A DNA stretch of 64,000 bases from Stieleria varia (GCF_038443385.1 NZ_CP151726.1:3038001-3102000), one strand, 5' to 3'. Numbered from the stretch's first letter, positions 55,100-64,000 are shown. Translations and numbers: made by a program. Notes: generated by a model not told the origin, from the letters alone.

Positions 55100-56830
55100 C
55101 TATTCGGTTTCTTCTTCCGCTTCTTCTCCCGCTTCGTCGTCGCGATAGTAGGTTCGGAATGCTTGGGGGAGCGGATCGAAAGCGAGTTGGGCGGTCAGAT
55201 AGCCTTTGTCTTTTGCATTGCGTAGCACCGACACGACATCGCCGTAGTTGCCGCCGACAGTAACGATGCCATCGATCAACGTTGGGATGCTATTGGGTAC
55301 GACCGCCAATCGATCTTCCTGTCCGGTTTGGAAACGGCTGATTCGCAAACGACCGGGATCGGTCTCGTCCGGTTTGATCACCAGCCCGCCAGGACCGAGC
55401 ACGAAAGTCGCAATGTCCAAGGGAGGAACGTTTCCGAACAGGCAAATCTCTTGGTTCTCGCGGAGTGAAACAACGACCGACGGGCTGGCTGTCGATGCGA
55501 CATCGATTTGTCGGAAGGAGTCTGCGTGGATCTTGCCGCTGAGCATTTGTCTGCCGTCGGCACGTTTTCGCAAAGTGACCAATGCGGCGTATCGTGTCTC
55601 CAAGCTCGGTTCGTTCAGCAATCGTTTCAATGCCGGGACCACCATCGGCGATTTCATGGTTTGCATGGCGACAAAGGCGGGTTGGCGGAAAGCAGGTTCG
55701 CTTCGGATCGCCTGTTCCAACAACTCAACCGCTTCGATGCGATCCAAGTAGGCCAGAGCCTCTGCGGCATAGAAGCGAAGCTCTGGGTTGCTGGATTTGG
55801 CAGCGTCGACCAAGGTCGGGATCGCATTCTCTCCCATTGCCTCCAGTTGCAATGCCGCCCCGGCCGCTTTGCCGACATCTTGCATCTCGCCGGCCAAGCG
55901 TTCCAAGCGAGCTTGGGAATCGTTGCGAGGGCTGATCGCGATCGAATTGATCACGGCCATCATGCGGTAAACGTTTTCGCGATACCGAGGATGGACTTCA
56001 ATTTCTATGTAGTCGTCTTCGATGGCTTTCGCGATTCCACGACGCGTGGTTCCGTCAAAGAAAAAGAAGCGTTCGTTAATCGCGGCGGTGATCGCTTTGG
56101 AGACCATCACGTGCTGGTATTCTGGTCGCAATACGAGCCCCAATTTTCGTGTGACTTGAATGCGACCGCCGCCAAGGACACGCCCCTCCAAGGCCAAGGC
56201 TTCTGCGGATCCGATGTCGTGCGTTTTTCGCGTCAGAACTGGGCCCATCGCAATCGCCATCAAATCGCTTTGTCGCAACCGTTGGTCGAGCACCTGTTGA
56301 TGACGAAGACGCGTGTCCAGTAGCCAGCCTCCACGAAGGTCGGTCGCGCGGCTGCCTTCGGGTGAGATGATTTTCAAATCGATCGGGTCCCCCCGACGAG
56401 CACCCGCCGGGATCGCGCCGACGACTCTGACGACAGCGGTCGAATCGAGTTCCAGGATCTGATTGGGGTCTTCCACATCCTTGTGTCGCATTTCGTCGAT
56501 TAGCTGATCGCGAAACGTTGACGGGTCCACCGGGCCACCAGTTTGCTCAAGCGCATTGACCAGACCGACGCCTTCGATCGGAATCGCGTGCAGCCCACGA
56601 GGCGATGCGGCTTGTCGAATCAAATCGGGAGGCGTGGGGACCGTCAGCAGGTCCGCGGTCGATTTGGCCGCGTCACGCTTGGAATCCTTGTTCATCAGCG
56701 AGGAACAGCCCGCCGAGAGGATCAGGCAGCCTGCGATCGCGGAGCAAAGTGCGAACGATCGGCCGCGAGAAGGCGAGAACCCAGGAGACAGTGGGCGAGA
56801 CGAGATTTGCGAAGGCTTTCTGCCAAACAT
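55100..56830 (-). CDS. FlgI-like (flagellar P-ring) lipoprotein with HEAT repeats
   Basis: From ATG 56830 the product has 576 residues and starts with a lipoprotein signal ending in LSAGCSS. Residues 65-280 resemble the FlgI P-ring protein: IPIEGVGLVNALEQTGGPVD, then VVRVVGAIPAGARRGDPIDL and LKIISPEGSRATDLRGGWLL. A run of HEAT-like helices follows (about 285-425: AIPTLVDAAKSSNPELRFYA, AVELLEQAIRSEPAFRQPAF), then a second beta domain (DRLAVVPNSIPTLIDGIVTV). The C-terminus is acidic. FlgI is normally a periplasmic ring protein without HEAT repeats or a lipid anchor. No other flagellar gene lies nearby, so a different envelope ring or scaffold is possible (inference). Confidence 0.75.
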   Translation of the reverse strand: MFGRKPSQISSRPLSPGFSPSRGRSFALCSAIAGCLILSAGCSSLMNKDSKRDAAKSTADLLTVPTPPDLIRQAASPRGLHAIPIEGVGLVNALEQTGGPVDPSTFRDQLIDEMRHKDVEDPNQILELDSTAVVRVVGAIPAGARRGDPIDLKIISPEGSRATDLRGGWLLDTRLRHQQVLDQRLRQSDLMAIAMGPVLTRKTHDIGSAEALALEGRVLGGGRIQVTRKLGLVLRPEYQHVMVSKAITAAINERFFFFDGTTRRGIAKAIEDDYIEIEVHPRYRENVYRMMAVINSIAISPRNDSQARLERLAGEMQDVGKAAGAALQLEAMGENAIPTLVDAAKSSNPELRFYAAEALAYLDRIEAVELLEQAIRSEPAFRQPAFVAMQTMKSPMVVPALKRLLNEPSLETRYAALVTLRKRADGRQMLSGKIHADSFRQIDVASTASPSVVVSLRENQEICLFGNVPPLDIATFVLGPGGLVIKPDETDPGRLRISRFQTGQEDRLAVVPNSIPTLIDGIVTVGGNYGDVVSVLRNAKDKGYLTAQLAFDPLPQAFRTYYRDDEAGEEAEEETE

Positions 56831-57223
56831 GCTGCAACTCTTTTGCGCGAGCGAAATGAGACCCGCGTGGTCATAAAGAATGCAGGGCACAAAGGGCAAG
56901 AGAAGATGGAGGAGCCAATCGAGAACGTAGGGGTGAGAGTCGATCGCGTTTACAGCCCAGAGATGCGGTCCCGCTCGTTGCTCGATGTTTCGACGCTATT
57001 TTTTAGCCGTTTCTTTCCATGGTCACCTCCCTCAGCTGCTGAGACTGCTTTCGTGCCAATCCGCGCAAGCCGTTTCACGCAATCGTGTTGCGAAGACCGT
57101 AGCGAGTCGCATGAATAATCCGGGCTAGCGGGCCTAATGGTGGGCTGTTCAAAATTTCGGGTTGTAGCACTATGGCGCTCCGCAAGTTTCCGTCACCTCT
57201 CCCGGCGCAGCTGATGGCCCCCA
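56831..57223. other. Intergenic stretch upstream of the FlgI-like gene
   Basis: No gene is recognised. It is the likely promoter area for the FlgI-like gene, which reads leftward; no specific promoter motif could be chosen. Confidence 0.35.
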
Positions 57224-57692
57224 GTGAGCCTCAGGCGCTAGCCGTGGGCCTGAGGTGGATTGTGGTGCCGGCCCAAGGCTAGCACCTGAGGCTCACTCTC
57301 CCGGCACTGCTGGTGGCACCCAGTGAGCCTCAGGCGCTAGCCGTGGGCCTGAGGCGGATTGTGGTGCCGGCCCACGGCTAGCGCCTGAGGCTCACTCTCC
57401 CGGCGCAGCTGGTGGCACCCAGTGAGCCTCAGGCGCTAGCCGTGGGCCTGAGGCGGATTGTGGTGTCGGCCCAAGGCTAGCGTCTGAGGCTCACTCTGCC
57501 GGCGCAGCTGGTGGCACCCAGTGAGCCTCAGGCGCTAGCCGTGGGCCTGAGGCGGATTGTGGTGCCGGCCCAAGGCTAGCACCTGAGGCTCACTCTCCCG
57601 GCGCAGCTGGTGGCCCCCAGTGAGCCTCAGGCGCTAGCCGTGGGCCTGAGGCGGATTGTGGTGCCGGCCCAAGGCTAGCGCCTGAGGCTCAC
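57224..57692 (+). repeat. Right array of five 99-bp palindromic units
   Basis: A 73-bp palindromic element recurs at 57224, 57323, 57422, 57521 and 57620, exactly 99 bases apart. Each unit has arms gtgagcctcaggcgctagcc and ggctagcgcctgaggctcac (or one-base variants). The spacers of 26 bases are nearly the same (tctcccggcgcagctggtgg, then cacccca-type ends). This is therefore a tandem repeat of one 99-bp unit, not a CRISPR array. It is inverted relative to the array at 54.8 kb; the flanks (tgattgcg.tgcatgg) also match in inverted orientation. Confidence 0.9.
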
Positions 57693-57839
57693 TCTGATTG
57701 CGATGCATGGGACAAAAACATGGACTGAAAAAACAATGTCAACACCAAATTTGAACAGCCCGGCATAGCGGTGGGCCTCGACGATTGAGCGTCTCGGCTT
57801 GCTGAATCAACAATGTCGCAATGCTATTGCGGGTCAGCA
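57693..57839. other. Gene-free interval after the right array
   Basis: The interval runs from the right array to the 3' end of the minus-strand VWA gene. Its first part carries the inverted flank shared with the left array; nothing else is recognised. Confidence 0.35.
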
Positions 57840-59918
57840 CTACAGTTTGGGAACGGGACGCGTGGGTGCTTTTTTCAGCATCCGCTTTTTGTCGTCGTTG
57901 GGGGGACGGTTGTTGTTATTGTTGTTCCCGGGCGTATTCGTGCGAGGTGCCGGTGGAGGAGTGAACTCTTCTTTCCACACCCAACCGATGGGCACCGCCA
58001 ACTCACGTTGAGCTAGCAAAGCCCATGGCGTTCCCTCGTGGTCGGTTACGACAGACTCCAACAGCGATCTCGCCGTTTCGGCTTCTCGTTTCCACTTGCT
58101 GCCGACGGTGACGTCGTCACTTGGTTCCAGGACCCAAGTGTTGTTCTTTTCGTTCTCGAACGTCATCCCCAACTTGGCTTTTGCAAGCATCGCGTTGTAG
58201 GTTTCGGTGCGAACTTTTTGGGCGAGGACACGGCCCATGGCCAAGTCGTATCCGGCACGCCAACGCGGGCTTTCTTCGCTTTCTCGGTACTTCATGCCTG
58301 GTTCGAGCGTCATGGCCAAGCGAGCAAGTGGCTGTTCCAACAATGCGGCGTCTTGTTGCGCCGTGGTCAACTCGCCCGCCAAGCGAGCCGGATCGAGCTG
58401 CTGGAATCGGGTCCGTGGCCGAGCTAGTCCTGTTGCGGGTTTCATCTGAGCGGCGGTCACCAAAGCTTGACGCAATGGGCTCGATTTCACCTTGGTCATG
58501 TAATCCTGTGGTGACAAATAGTCGGGTCGATAGCGAGACATCGCGTTGGGATCAAAAAAGTACTCCATGTCCGAGGCATACTCGGCGACCTCGCGTCGAT
58601 TGACTCGACGGCTGACGTTTCGATTGGGGTGAACGGTGAAATAAATCCCGCCGGTCTCGTAGCTCAACCGAGTCAGAGCGTAGGGGCCAAAACCGCTGTC
58701 GATCACCGGTTCTTCTTCGAAATTACCGGTGAAGGCCAACTGGACTCGTTCGGGCAACAGAGTCTCGGGGCCTTGGTCGACCTCGGCCCACTGAGGCGTT
58801 TGGTCGTATTTTGGATCTGGATCGACGTACTTGACCAGTGTGGTCGCGCGACCGAAGGGGGCGGGAACGCCGATCACGTAGACCGGAATCGCATAGCGTC
58901 GACAGGACTGGATGGCGTTTTCCAGTTGTTGCTGGTCGTCGCCACGCTCGTCCGTAACGACCACGAACATCACATTTCGCAGCGGCCCTTCGCCGCTGCG
59001 ATTCTTTCGCATCATCTTGTACTGGTCCGCTGCCGAAGAAACGGCGGCAAAGACACGCTCGGTGCCGGACGAATCTGTCTCGATGCCATCGACGATGGAC
59101 TTGATTTCCGCGATGTCTTCGATGGGCGTCTCGGTGTACAGCGTGACCTTTTCGCCAAAACCGATGACCGAAGTCAGCAGTTGTGCGTCGTGATTGATCT
59201 TGGGGGCGCCGAGTCGTTTTTCCTTCTCTTCCTTCTGCTCTTGGATGATCCCCAGCTCTTCGTAGATGCGATCAAATCGATCGCGAATCTCACGCCGTTG
59301 TCGGTGCAGCGAACCGCTTTGATCGAACAGCCAGACCACCAGCGTGGGGCGTTCTTCCATCGATTGCAGGATCTCGTAGGTCAAACGGTCCACAGCGCCC
59401 GATGCTCCGGTTTCTCCTTGGCCGACCGAACCTTTTTGGTTGACCAAGCGATCCATGGGCGCAACCGGCTCGGCGAACAACCGATTGACTTCGATATCTC
59501 CCAAGTCACTCAGCTCCAGCTCGACGGGGCTGGGGATCTCGGGCGAGGGGGCGAACATTTCCGCGGAGGCCTCGGCCATATCCGACTGGGCTTCGCTGTT
59601 GGCGCCGATCTCGACCGATGGAGCTTCGCTGTAATCGATTTCTTCGATCAGCTCGGGTGTTTCCTTTTCGTTGGGTGGGGAAACGATCACGACTGCTTCG
59701 GGCTCGGCCTGAAACGTTCTCAGTGGAACGATTGCTAGCGAAACAATGATCAGGACGTGAACGAGCATGCTGCCGAGCAGTGCGATCGATTCGTCGGTCT
59801 GCAGGGCGGGCTCATCCTCCAGCTCTTCTTCGCTCCAAGCATCTAGCGAAGTGGACTGGGACGGATCGGGATCGCTCAGTGGCCGACCGGCGTGATCGTT
59901 GGGATGGTTTCCGCTCAC
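57840..59918 (-). CDS. VWA-domain single-pass membrane protein
   Basis: The 692-residue protein has an acidic N-terminus, one membrane helix (about residues 46-66: IALLGSMLVHVLIIVSLAIV) and an acidic linker. A VWA domain (about 190-360) has the MIDAS-like motif DQSGSLHRQ and VMFVVVTDERGDDQQQ. About 300 further residues follow (YALTRLSYETGGIYFTVHPN; a Pro/Asn-rich end with NTPGNNNNNNRPPN). It is probably a periplasmic sensor or scaffold that binds a client through the metal site. No AAA+ partner is adjacent, unlike the VWA gene at 22.7 kb. Confidence 0.75.
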   Translation of the reverse strand: MSGNHPNDHAGRPLSDPDPSQSTSLDAWSEEELEDEPALQTDESIALLGSMLVHVLIIVSLAIVPLRTFQAEPEAVVIVSPPNEKETPELIEEIDYSEAPSVEIGANSEAQSDMAEASAEMFAPSPEIPSPVELELSDLGDIEVNRLFAEPVAPMDRLVNQKGSVGQGETGASGAVDRLTYEILQSMEERPTLVVWLFDQSGSLHRQRREIRDRFDRIYEELGIIQEQKEEKEKRLGAPKINHDAQLLTSVIGFGEKVTLYTETPIEDIAEIKSIVDGIETDSSGTERVFAAVSSAADQYKMMRKNRSGEGPLRNVMFVVVTDERGDDQQQLENAIQSCRRYAIPVYVIGVPAPFGRATTLVKYVDPDPKYDQTPQWAEVDQGPETLLPERVQLAFTGNFEEEPVIDSGFGPYALTRLSYETGGIYFTVHPNRNVSRRVNRREVAEYASDMEYFFDPNAMSRYRPDYLSPQDYMTKVKSSPLRQALVTAAQMKPATGLARPRTRFQQLDPARLAGELTTAQQDAALLEQPLARLAMTLEPGMKYRESEESPRWRAGYDLAMGRVLAQKVRTETYNAMLAKAKLGMTFENEKNNTWVLEPSDDVTVGSKWKREAETARSLLESVVTDHEGTPWALLAQRELAVPIGWVWKEEFTPPPAPRTNTPGNNNNNNRPPNDDKKRMLKKAPTRPVPKL

Positions 59919-60221
59919 TTGTGATCATTTCCTAGAAAAGGTTGCTTGGGGAGTCGCCAAAGGCCAACTCCTTGGACACTCAAGCCGTATAGACAGTTTC
60001 CCTGACCGGACGCAAACTTGCAACTTGTCTGCCAATCATCGCGGGCCGAGAATGCCGATAGACTACTTTAGAAACGGCAGAATCGCTCGCTTGTACCCAT
60101 TTCCGCCTCAAATGGGCGAATCAAATCGCCCGCACCCCTCTGCGGAGCTGGATTGGGTCTTCGTTCGTTTTTTGCAGATTCCTGAACCCATTATCGCCAT
60201 GCCTGCCTTTTCGGAGAGAGC
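59919..60221. promoter_or_regulatory. Divergent promoter region
   Basis: This 303-base interval separates two divergent genes, so it should carry both promoters. A small hairpin (cccattt ... aaatggg) lies near 60098-60116. The segment cggagagag at 60212-60220 is the ribosome binding site of the GTG-start phosphatase gene. I cannot assign specific -35/-10 boxes. Confidence 0.4.
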
Positions 60222-60884
60222 GTGAATCAACGGTTAATCGCAATTGGGGACATTCACGGGTGCCGCCAGGCCCTGGAATCGCTGTTGGAAGTGGTTTCGC
60301 CCGACAAAGACGACGTAGTGGTCGCTTTGGGTGATTACGTGGACCGGGGGCCGGATTCCAAGGGCGTGATCGACACACTGCTGGATCTGGGGGGCCGAAC
60401 TCACTTGGTCGGAATTCTGGGCAATCACGAAGAAATGATGCTGAACGTCCTTTTCCATGGGGCCTCCCACCACAGTTGGTTGCGATACGGTGGCGTCGAT
60501 ACGTTGGAAAGCTACGGTTTTGACGGCGACCTGGATTTCTTGCCGCCCTCGCACCTCAATTTTTTGCAGTCTCTGGGTGACTATTACGAAACGGAAAACC
60601 ATTTCTTTACCCACGCTGCGTACGATCCCGACTTGCCGTTGGAAGATCAGTCGTCTGAAATGTTGCGTTGGTACACGCTGACCAATGGGATGCCCCCGGC
60701 GCACTTCACTGGCAAGACTGCGGTCGTCGGCCATACCGCCAACCGGGACGGCGACATCATCAAAGTCGGCCACTTGATCTGCTTGGACACGTACTGTTAT
60801 GGGGGCGGTTGGCTGACCGCGATGGATCTCAATAGCGGCGAAATCTGGCAGGCCAACCGTGCCGGGCAGATTCGCGCGGAGTAG
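60222..60884 (+). CDS. PPP-type serine/threonine protein phosphatase
   Basis: The 220-residue protein is a metallophosphoesterase of the bacterial PPP group. It has the three metal-site motifs GDIHGCR, GDYVDRGPDS and GNHEEMM, and VVGHTANRDGDI for the later His. The length is that of small PrpA/PrpB-like phosphatases. It may oppose Ser/Thr kinases, which fits an organism that uses FHA proteins. A GTG start is preceded by ggagagag. Confidence 0.9.
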   Translation: MNQRLIAIGDIHGCRQALESLLEVVSPDKDDVVVALGDYVDRGPDSKGVIDTLLDLGGRTHLVGILGNHEEMMLNVLFHGASHHSWLRYGGVDTLESYGFDGDLDFLPPSHLNFLQSLGDYYETENHFFTHAAYDPDLPLEDQSSEMLRWYTLTNGMPPAHFTGKTAVVGHTANRDGDIIKVGHLICLDTYCYGGGWLTAMDLNSGEIWQANRAGQIRAE

Positions 60885-60913
60885 CGTCCCATCGAATTGC
60901 ATGGCGTTCTGGC

Positions 60914-61693
60914 TCAGCCGAGCTGAAACAGACGCTTGGCGTTTTCGGTAGAGACCTCCGCCAACCGCTCGGGCGAAACGTTGCGTACGTCCGCCAGGCA
61001 TCTCAAGGTGTGTTCCACTCTCGCCGGTTCGTTGGGGCGTTTGCCGCGAAACGGTTCGGGGCTCAGGTAGGGCGAGTCCGTTTCGATCAACAACTTGTCT
61101 TCGGGGACGCGGCGGGCAACGTCGCGCAGGTCGTCGCTTTTCTTGAAGGTCACCATTCCGGCAAAGCTGATGTACAGGCCCATCTGCAGACAGATTTCGG
61201 CCAACGCCCAATCGCCCGTGAAAGAATGCATGACTCCCGTCGGCACGGTGCTTTGGCGTCTCAATTGATCGACGATCAATTGGCCGCTCTCGCGCATGTG
61301 GATGACCATCGGCAGTCCCGTTTGGCGACACAGTTCCATGTGCCGGTCAAAGTACTCGTGCTGCATGTCAATCGGAGTATCGTCCCAGTAGCAATCCAAA
61401 CCGGTCTCGCCGATCGCTCTGACCCCCGGATAACCGGCCAGTTCGGTGATGATCTGCCAATCATCGTCTGCGGACTCCGCGATGCTGTTGGGCTGAATCC
61501 CGACGGCGGCGTAAAGGAAACCGGGGTACTGTGCCGCCAAGTCGCAGGCACGCCGGCTGGTCGCGGCGTCGATCCCGATCACCGTGATCCCGACCAGTCC
61601 GGCTTGGCGAGAACGTTCCACCACGGCATCGATGTCTTCGTCAAACACATCGGAATTGAGGTGTGCGTGGGTATCAAACAGTGGCAGCTTCAT
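60914..61693 (-). CDS. TatD-family metal-dependent hydrolase
   Basis: The 259-residue TIM-barrel enzyme has THAHLN (metal His pair), GETGLDCYW, VIHMRES, MHSFTGDW and IETDSPYLSPEPFRGKRNEP-like motifs (the sequence has GKRPNEPARV). The family members are DNases or related phosphoesterases. ATG at 61693 is preferred to the GTG one codon earlier. The gene converges with the phosphatase gene and lies 46 bases downstream of the CdsA-like gene on the same strand, so the two may be co-transcribed. Confidence 0.9.
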   Translation of the reverse strand: MKLPLFDTHAHLNSDVFDEDIDAVVERSRQAGLVGITVIGIDAATSRRACDLAAQYPGFLYAAVGIQPNSIAESADDDWQIITELAGYPGVRAIGETGLDCYWDDTPIDMQHEYFDRHMELCRQTGLPMVIHMRESGQLIVDQLRRQSTVPTGVMHSFTGDWALAEICLQMGLYISFAGMVTFKKSDDLRDVARRVPEDKLLIETDSPYLSPEPFRGKRPNEPARVEHTLRCLADVRNVSPERLAEVSTENAKRLFQLG

Positions 61694-61739
61694 CACTTGA
61701 CTACATTCGAAATGACGGTTGATCTCTCAACCAACGGGA

Positions 61740-62780
61740 TCACGGGACCGAAAAGAAAAATCGTGTCAGGTGATAGAAGACGGGTGCGGCGAAACAGACG
61801 TTATCGATTTGATCGAGCACACCCGCGTGTCCTTGCACCAGCGTACCCGTATCGGTCACGCCACGGTCGCGTTTGATCGCGCTCATGGTCATCGTTCCAC
61901 CACAAGCCATGACGGTTACGACGGCGCCCAACACACCGGCTTCCCAAGGATGGAACGGCGTTGCCCAATACAGCGACGCAGCGACCAACCCTGTTGTCAC
62001 CATCGAACCCAGGAATCCTTCCCAAGTTCGTGAGCCGTTGATTTTTTCCGCAATCACATGCTTCCCCGCCAACTTGCTCCAACCACGCTCCAACACCGAC
62101 GCGACTTGAGCGATCACGACGAGGAAGACCAACAGGCTGACGTTGCTGCCTCCCCAAGCCTCCCCGCCTGTGCGAACGAGGTTCAAATCGAGCAACGCCG
62201 GAGCATAGCTGAGTGAGTAAACACAGATCAGCAAGCCCGCCTGGATCTTTGCACTGCGTTCCAAAAATCGTTTGTAGTCACCAGCGATCGCAGCACGCGC
62301 GGGTATGAACAGACTGGCGTAGACCGGAATCATGATGCTGTAAAAACCATAGAAATCGACATTCGCCGCCCATGGCAGGAATTTGGGCGGATGACTGCCC
62401 ATTGCGATCAGCAGGTATTGCAACGGAGTGAAGATAAAGAACACCCAGAACAACGTTCGGTGATCGCCGCGCCGAGTCGGCGTCATGGTGATGAATTCAC
62501 GCAGCGCCCAAAACGACACCAGCCCAAAGAGCACCACGACGCCGAGTCGGTGAAGCAAAAAGCCCAGAAAGAAGATCGCTGTCATCATCCACCACACACG
62601 CAGCTTGTGGTTAAAGCGGCGAATGATGGCTGATTCCAACCCCATGCTTTCTCGCCGCGAGAGAATGAATCCCACCAGCGAAGCGACGCCCAACGCCAAC
62701 ACAATCACGGCCAACAAAATCGACGTGTTGGCAGTCCACCATACCGACGGCTCTGAGTTCGTGATCTGCTGTGACAGCAT
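61740..62780 (-). CDS. cdsA: Phosphatidate cytidylyltransferase
   Basis: This inner-membrane enzyme makes CDP-diacylglycerol from phosphatidate and CTP. The CDS signature is at the C-terminus: SAIKRDRGVTDTGTLVQGHA, then GVLDQIDNVCFAAPVFYH. About eight hydrophobic helices precede it. ATG at 62780 gives 346 residues. The frame is open upstream to 63035, but those residues would place a poorly conserved soluble tail before the first helix and reach into a hairpin repeat. Confidence 0.9.
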   Translation of the reverse strand: MLSQQITNSEPSVWWTANTSILLAVIVLALGVASLVGFILSRRESMGLESAIIRRFNHKLRVWWMMTAIFFLGFLLHRLGVVVLFGLVSFWALREFITMTPTRRGDHRTLFWVFFIFTPLQYLLIAMGSHPPKFLPWAANVDFYGFYSIMIPVYASLFIPARAAIAGDYKRFLERSAKIQAGLLICVYSLSYAPALLDLNLVRTGGEAWGGSNVSLLVFLVVIAQVASVLERGWSKLAGKHVIAEKINGSRTWEGFLGSMVTTGLVAASLYWATPFHPWEAGVLGAVVTVMACGGTMTMSAIKRDRGVTDTGTLVQGHAGVLDQIDNVCFAAPVFYHLTRFFFSVP

Positions 62781-62997
62781 CGCCGAATCAATCGGTGGTA
62801 CCGGCGTCGGCTCCAGATCGCTGGGCGGCTCAACGGTGACTTGGGACAGGATCAAGGATGGACCGCAACGGAAAGGGAGAGCGAGGGAAACGACGCCAAA
62901 ATCGAGCAACGGAATCCAACAAAGATTAGCCGAGACGGCTTCCGAACGTAACCTAGTGCTTTGAGCGCGAATTGACATTGATTGGAAATGAGGCAAA

Positions 62998-63064
62998 TAC
63001 CAGCACGAAGCGCAAGCGAGTGAATAAAACGCCATGAATCACTCGCTTGCGCGTCGTGCTGGTA
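62998..63064. repeat. Hairpin repeat between cdsA and the aminotransferase gene
   Basis: The arms taccagcacgaagcgcaagc (62998-63017, extending to 63023) and their complement (63039-63064) pair with one mismatch over 26 bases and a 15-base loop. It lies 62 bases downstream of the aminotransferase stop. It could be a terminator or a dispersed element. Confidence 0.65.
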
Positions 63065-63126
63065 CCAAAGCTCAACTCGCAATTCCGGCACTAGCGACGC
63101 TGGCATCACAGGCCCCACCGACCGTC

Positions 63127-64000
63127 TCATGTCAACTCGTCATGCAAATCCTGCAGCATCTTGATGCCTTTTTTCAACGTTTCGTTGGACGCGGCAAAGC
63201 TGATTCGAAAATGGGTGTCGCGGTCACTGAAAATATTGCCAGGAATGATCAAGAGCCCTCGCTCGATCGCTCGTTTGACGAAAGCTTCGCCTCCCATGCC
63301 GCCGGGCGCTTTGGCAAACAAATAGAACGCGCCGCCGGGCAGCGTGAACTCGTATCGACCGCTCAAGCCTTCGGCGATCATGTCACGCTTTACCCGATAG
63401 TCGTCAATGTACGACTGCAGGTCGATGTCCATCGCACGCAGCGCCCCCCACTGCGATGGTTGCGGCGAACAGACGAACGAGTACTGCTGGATCTTGAGCA
63501 TCGTCGCCATGATCTCGCTGGGACCGTGGACATAACCGACACGCCAGCCGGTCATCGCATGGCTCTTGCTGAACCCGTCGATCACAATGGTTTGATCGTT
63601 AAAGCTTGCCGGTGAAACAAACGGGGCGTCATACTGAAATCGGCTGTAAATTTCATCCGACACCAACGCAATCTCATGCTTGGCCGCCAGTTTCGCGACG
63701 GCTTCCAACTGCTCGGCGGTGGCCGACACGCCGGTCGGGTTTGCGGGGCTGTTGACCAAAATCATCTTGGTCTTGGGCGTGATGGCCGCCGCGATCTTGT
63801 CCGGGTCCAATTGAAAATCAGGGTAGGAGTCCACCGCCACGGGGACACCACCACACATTTTCAACAAGGCGGGATACATCACAAAATAGGGATCCAGAAA
63901 GATGACTTCGTCGCCCGGATTGACCATCGCCATCATCGCCAGCATCAGACCGCCACTGGTGCCGCTGCTGACGAACACGTCGCGATCGGCGTGGGAATAC
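63127..64000 (-). CDS. PLP-dependent aminotransferase, class I/II (partial, 5' end outside window)
   Basis: The visible 290 residues are the C-terminal part of a fold-type I aminotransferase (aspartate/aromatic-like). FVSSGTSGGLMLAMMAMVNP is the cofactor phosphate loop, NSPANPTGV and SDEIYSRFQY carry PLP-contact residues, DGFSKSHAMTGWRVGY holds the Schiff-base Lys, and FRISFAASNETLKKG contains the carboxylate-binding Arg. The frame stays open to the window edge (YSHADRDVFVSS), so the N-terminus is missing. The amino-acid substrate is not defined. Confidence 0.9.
   Translation of the reverse strand, partial: YSHADRDVFVSSGTSGGLMLAMMAMVNPGDEVIFLDPYFVMYPALLKMCGGVPVAVDSYPDFQLDPDKIAAAITPKTKMILVNSPANPTGVSATAEQLEAVAKLAAKHEIALVSDEIYSRFQYDAPFVSPASFNDQTIVIDGFSKSHAMTGWRVGYVHGPSEIMATMLKIQQYSFVCSPQPSQWGALRAMDIDLQSYIDDYRVKRDMIAEGLSGRYEFTLPGGAFYLFAKAPGGMGGEAFVKRAIERGLLIIPGNIFSDRDTHFRISFAASNETLKKGIKMLQDLHDELT

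Noticed and set aside
57224..57692. Regularly spaced repeats resembling a CRISPR array
   Set aside because: The 26-base spacers are nearly identical and the repeat is 73 bases long and palindromic over its full length; no cas gene is present.
1..64000. tRNA, rRNA, riboswitch or replication-origin sequences
   Set aside because: I saw no cloverleaf with conserved TTCGA loop, no rRNA segments, no known riboswitch cores and no cluster of DnaA boxes; a dedicated search could still find a short RNA.

Overview
The window looks like the chromosome of a planctomycete of the Rhodopirellula/Pirellulaceae type. The grounds are protein families rather than a marker gene. They include a BBP7-type outer-membrane barrel with a Cys/Gly-rich N-terminus, an 'NPYQAP' membrane protein, a very large secreted fusion joining a cytochrome c, a propeller and a cupredoxin, several long secreted or disordered proteins, and many dispersed hairpin repeats placed at gene 3' ends. 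No rRNA or tRNA gene was recognised. The window opens inside or at the very start of an RND transporter gene and closes inside an aminotransferase gene.

Layout. 0-9.3 kb: RND/MMPL transporter, BBP7 barrel, a protein with a pilus/secretin N-domain, and a SpoU rRNA/tRNA methyltransferase. 9.5-12.4 kb: a GNAT-like protein and a ketosynthase-like protein whose catalytic Cys is replaced by Asp. 12.9-18.3 kb: a signalling locus on one strand (FHA protein, ECF sigma factor, zinc-finger anti-sigma factor, a large secreted alpha/beta-hydrolase-like protein, a Tat-exported sugar isomerase). 18.5-24.4 kb: a large single-pass protein, a MoxR/Mg-chelatase-like AAA+ ATPase and its VWA partner. 24.5-27.3 kb: a lipoprotein gene followed by mobile-element debris (a zinc-ribbon transposase remnant and the first 34 codons of a RAYT transposase). 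27.3-31.2 kb: five small genes, all on the minus strand. They are an HU/zinc fusion, two SUKH-type proteins, an Imm5-like protein and a RibD/DHFR-like protein, interleaved with repeats and attC-like hairpins. This looks like a relic immunity-gene or integron-like cassette array and is the most interesting accessory region. 32-43 kb: the five-domain cytochrome/cupredoxin fusion with a PhyH oxygenase upstream, a small TTG-start protein, a secreted hydrolase, a HAD phosphatase, a DUF3754 protein and an NPYQAP membrane protein. 43.5-49.7 kb: a type IV pilus-like inner-membrane operon (PilM fusion plus two single-pass, Met/Gly-rich proteins). 50.4-54.7 kb: a GH38-related protein and a UPF0489-TPR fusion. 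54.7-57.8 kb: a FlgI-like/HEAT lipoprotein gene flanked by inverted arrays of a 99-bp palindromic unit. 57.8-64 kb: a VWA protein, a PPP phosphatase, TatD, CdsA and an aminotransferase.

Throughout the window, short palindromic repeat families (A: cgtaggcgag...; B: gtacgtcagcc...; C: gtgagcctcaggcg...; D: acgtggggcagg...; E: gtaggtcatgctg...) sit within a few bases of stop codons. In three cases the repeat itself supplies the stop codon.
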